A DNA stretch of 64,000 nt from Henriciella marina (lineage in GTDB: Bacteria; Pseudomonadota; Alphaproteobacteria; Caulobacterales; Hyphomonadaceae). Shown here one piece after another: positions 63,818 to 64,000 of the stretch. A program made the position numbers and the translations under genes. Below the pieces are notes generated by a model. That model searched no databases. It was not told where the DNA came from and was given only the letters and a program-made list of their open reading frames with translations. Where the stretch lies: the NCBI RefSeq assembly GCF_027213945.1, contig NZ_JAPWGW010000001.1, positions 1,178,001 to 1,242,000 of the forward strand. Reading direction: 5' to 3'. Within the stretch, counting starts at the first letter, position 1; every line of letters starts with the position of its first letter.

Positions 63818-64000
63818 ATGGCGGAGGGTAAGGTTGCAAAACTGGCCGGACGCAGGCTTGATGGCGAAATGAGAGAGCTTCTTCCCCTTGCCGAGGAGAT
63901 CGGCACCATCCTCAAGGCGCGTCGTCAGACGATTGGCGTCTGGGAGTCATCATCTGGTGGTCTCGTGTCGGCTGCCCTGCTCGCGCAGGCAGGCGCGTCG
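63818..64000 (+). CDS. CinA family protein, N-terminal part only
   Basis: The 61 visible codons start MAEGKVAKLAGRRLDGEMRE and continue into the CinA nicotinamide-nucleotide amidohydrolase motif TIGVWESSSGGLVSAALLAQAGAS, a variant of TIAVAESCTGGL. Notably the usual AESCTGG Cys is replaced by Ser here (ESSSGG). The rest is outside the window. It may deamidate NMN or be a diverged relative. The start is uncertain between 63791 and 63818. Confidence 0.75.
   Translation, partial: MAEGKVAKLAGRRLDGEMRELLPLAEEIGTILKARRQTIGVWESSSGGLVSAALLAQAGAS

Overview
The window looks like chromosomal DNA of an alphaproteobacterium, most likely a Hyphomonadaceae-type marine organism (Hyphomonas/Henriciella-like). 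This rests on the high G+C, dense gene packing, the order rpmH-rnpA-yidC-engB followed by argB, a succinylase-type dapD, and many secreted or lipid-anchored peptidases. The assignment is inferred from gene content; no database comparison was possible.

Layout: 1-5.5 kb holds a partial DJ-1/PfpI gene, a PH-domain membrane protein, a secreted gluzincin-like protein, typA/bipA and a small membrane protein, closed by a strong terminator. 5.6-11.2 kb holds a calcium-repeat lipoprotein, a MetOD1-domain protein overlapping a degenerate histidine kinase, an SRPBCC protein, a GNAT, a DUF2306 membrane protein and a divergent AraC regulator. 11.2-28.7 kb is a metabolic and peptidase region: adenine deaminase-type enzyme, two S9 peptidases, an M61 peptidase broken by an in-frame TAG, a methyltransferase/heme N-demethylase-like pair, an EVE protein, twin lipoproteins, a YgeA-type racemase with a GmhB-like phosphatase, MFS and EamA transporters, LemA-DUF2207 and an alpha/beta hydrolase. 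28.9-40.7 kb has a CoxE-type VWA protein, a baeRF protein, tRNA-Arg(ACG), a P1 peptidase, gamma-glutamyltransferase, an orphan sensor kinase, a flavoprotein disulfide reductase with TVP38, and a DUF547 protein.

40.9-44 kb is the conserved membrane-protein biogenesis block rpmH-rnpA-yidC-engB. argB, often next in this group, starts only at 51.6 kb; the 7.6 kb between is accessory. It holds a Tyr/Arg/Asp-rich lipoprotein, REP-like repeats, a lipocalin, an AT-rich two-gene island (Dcm-type cytosine methyltransferase plus MORC/MutL-like GHKL ATPase), a 72-bp duplicate of the 5' end of argB and a DUF6090 gene. The methyltransferase-ATPase pair is the best candidate for a little-described defence or modification system here.

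51.6-64 kb runs argB, a DUF1036 protein, a HAD nucleotidase, DUF1328, an esterase-Baeyer-Villiger monooxygenase fusion, a globin, an SDR without catalytic residues, a GST, an Old Yellow Enzyme, dapD, a Ca2+/Na+ antiporter-type gene with no canonical start codon, a methyltransferase, a MaoC hydratase and a partial CinA-family gene.
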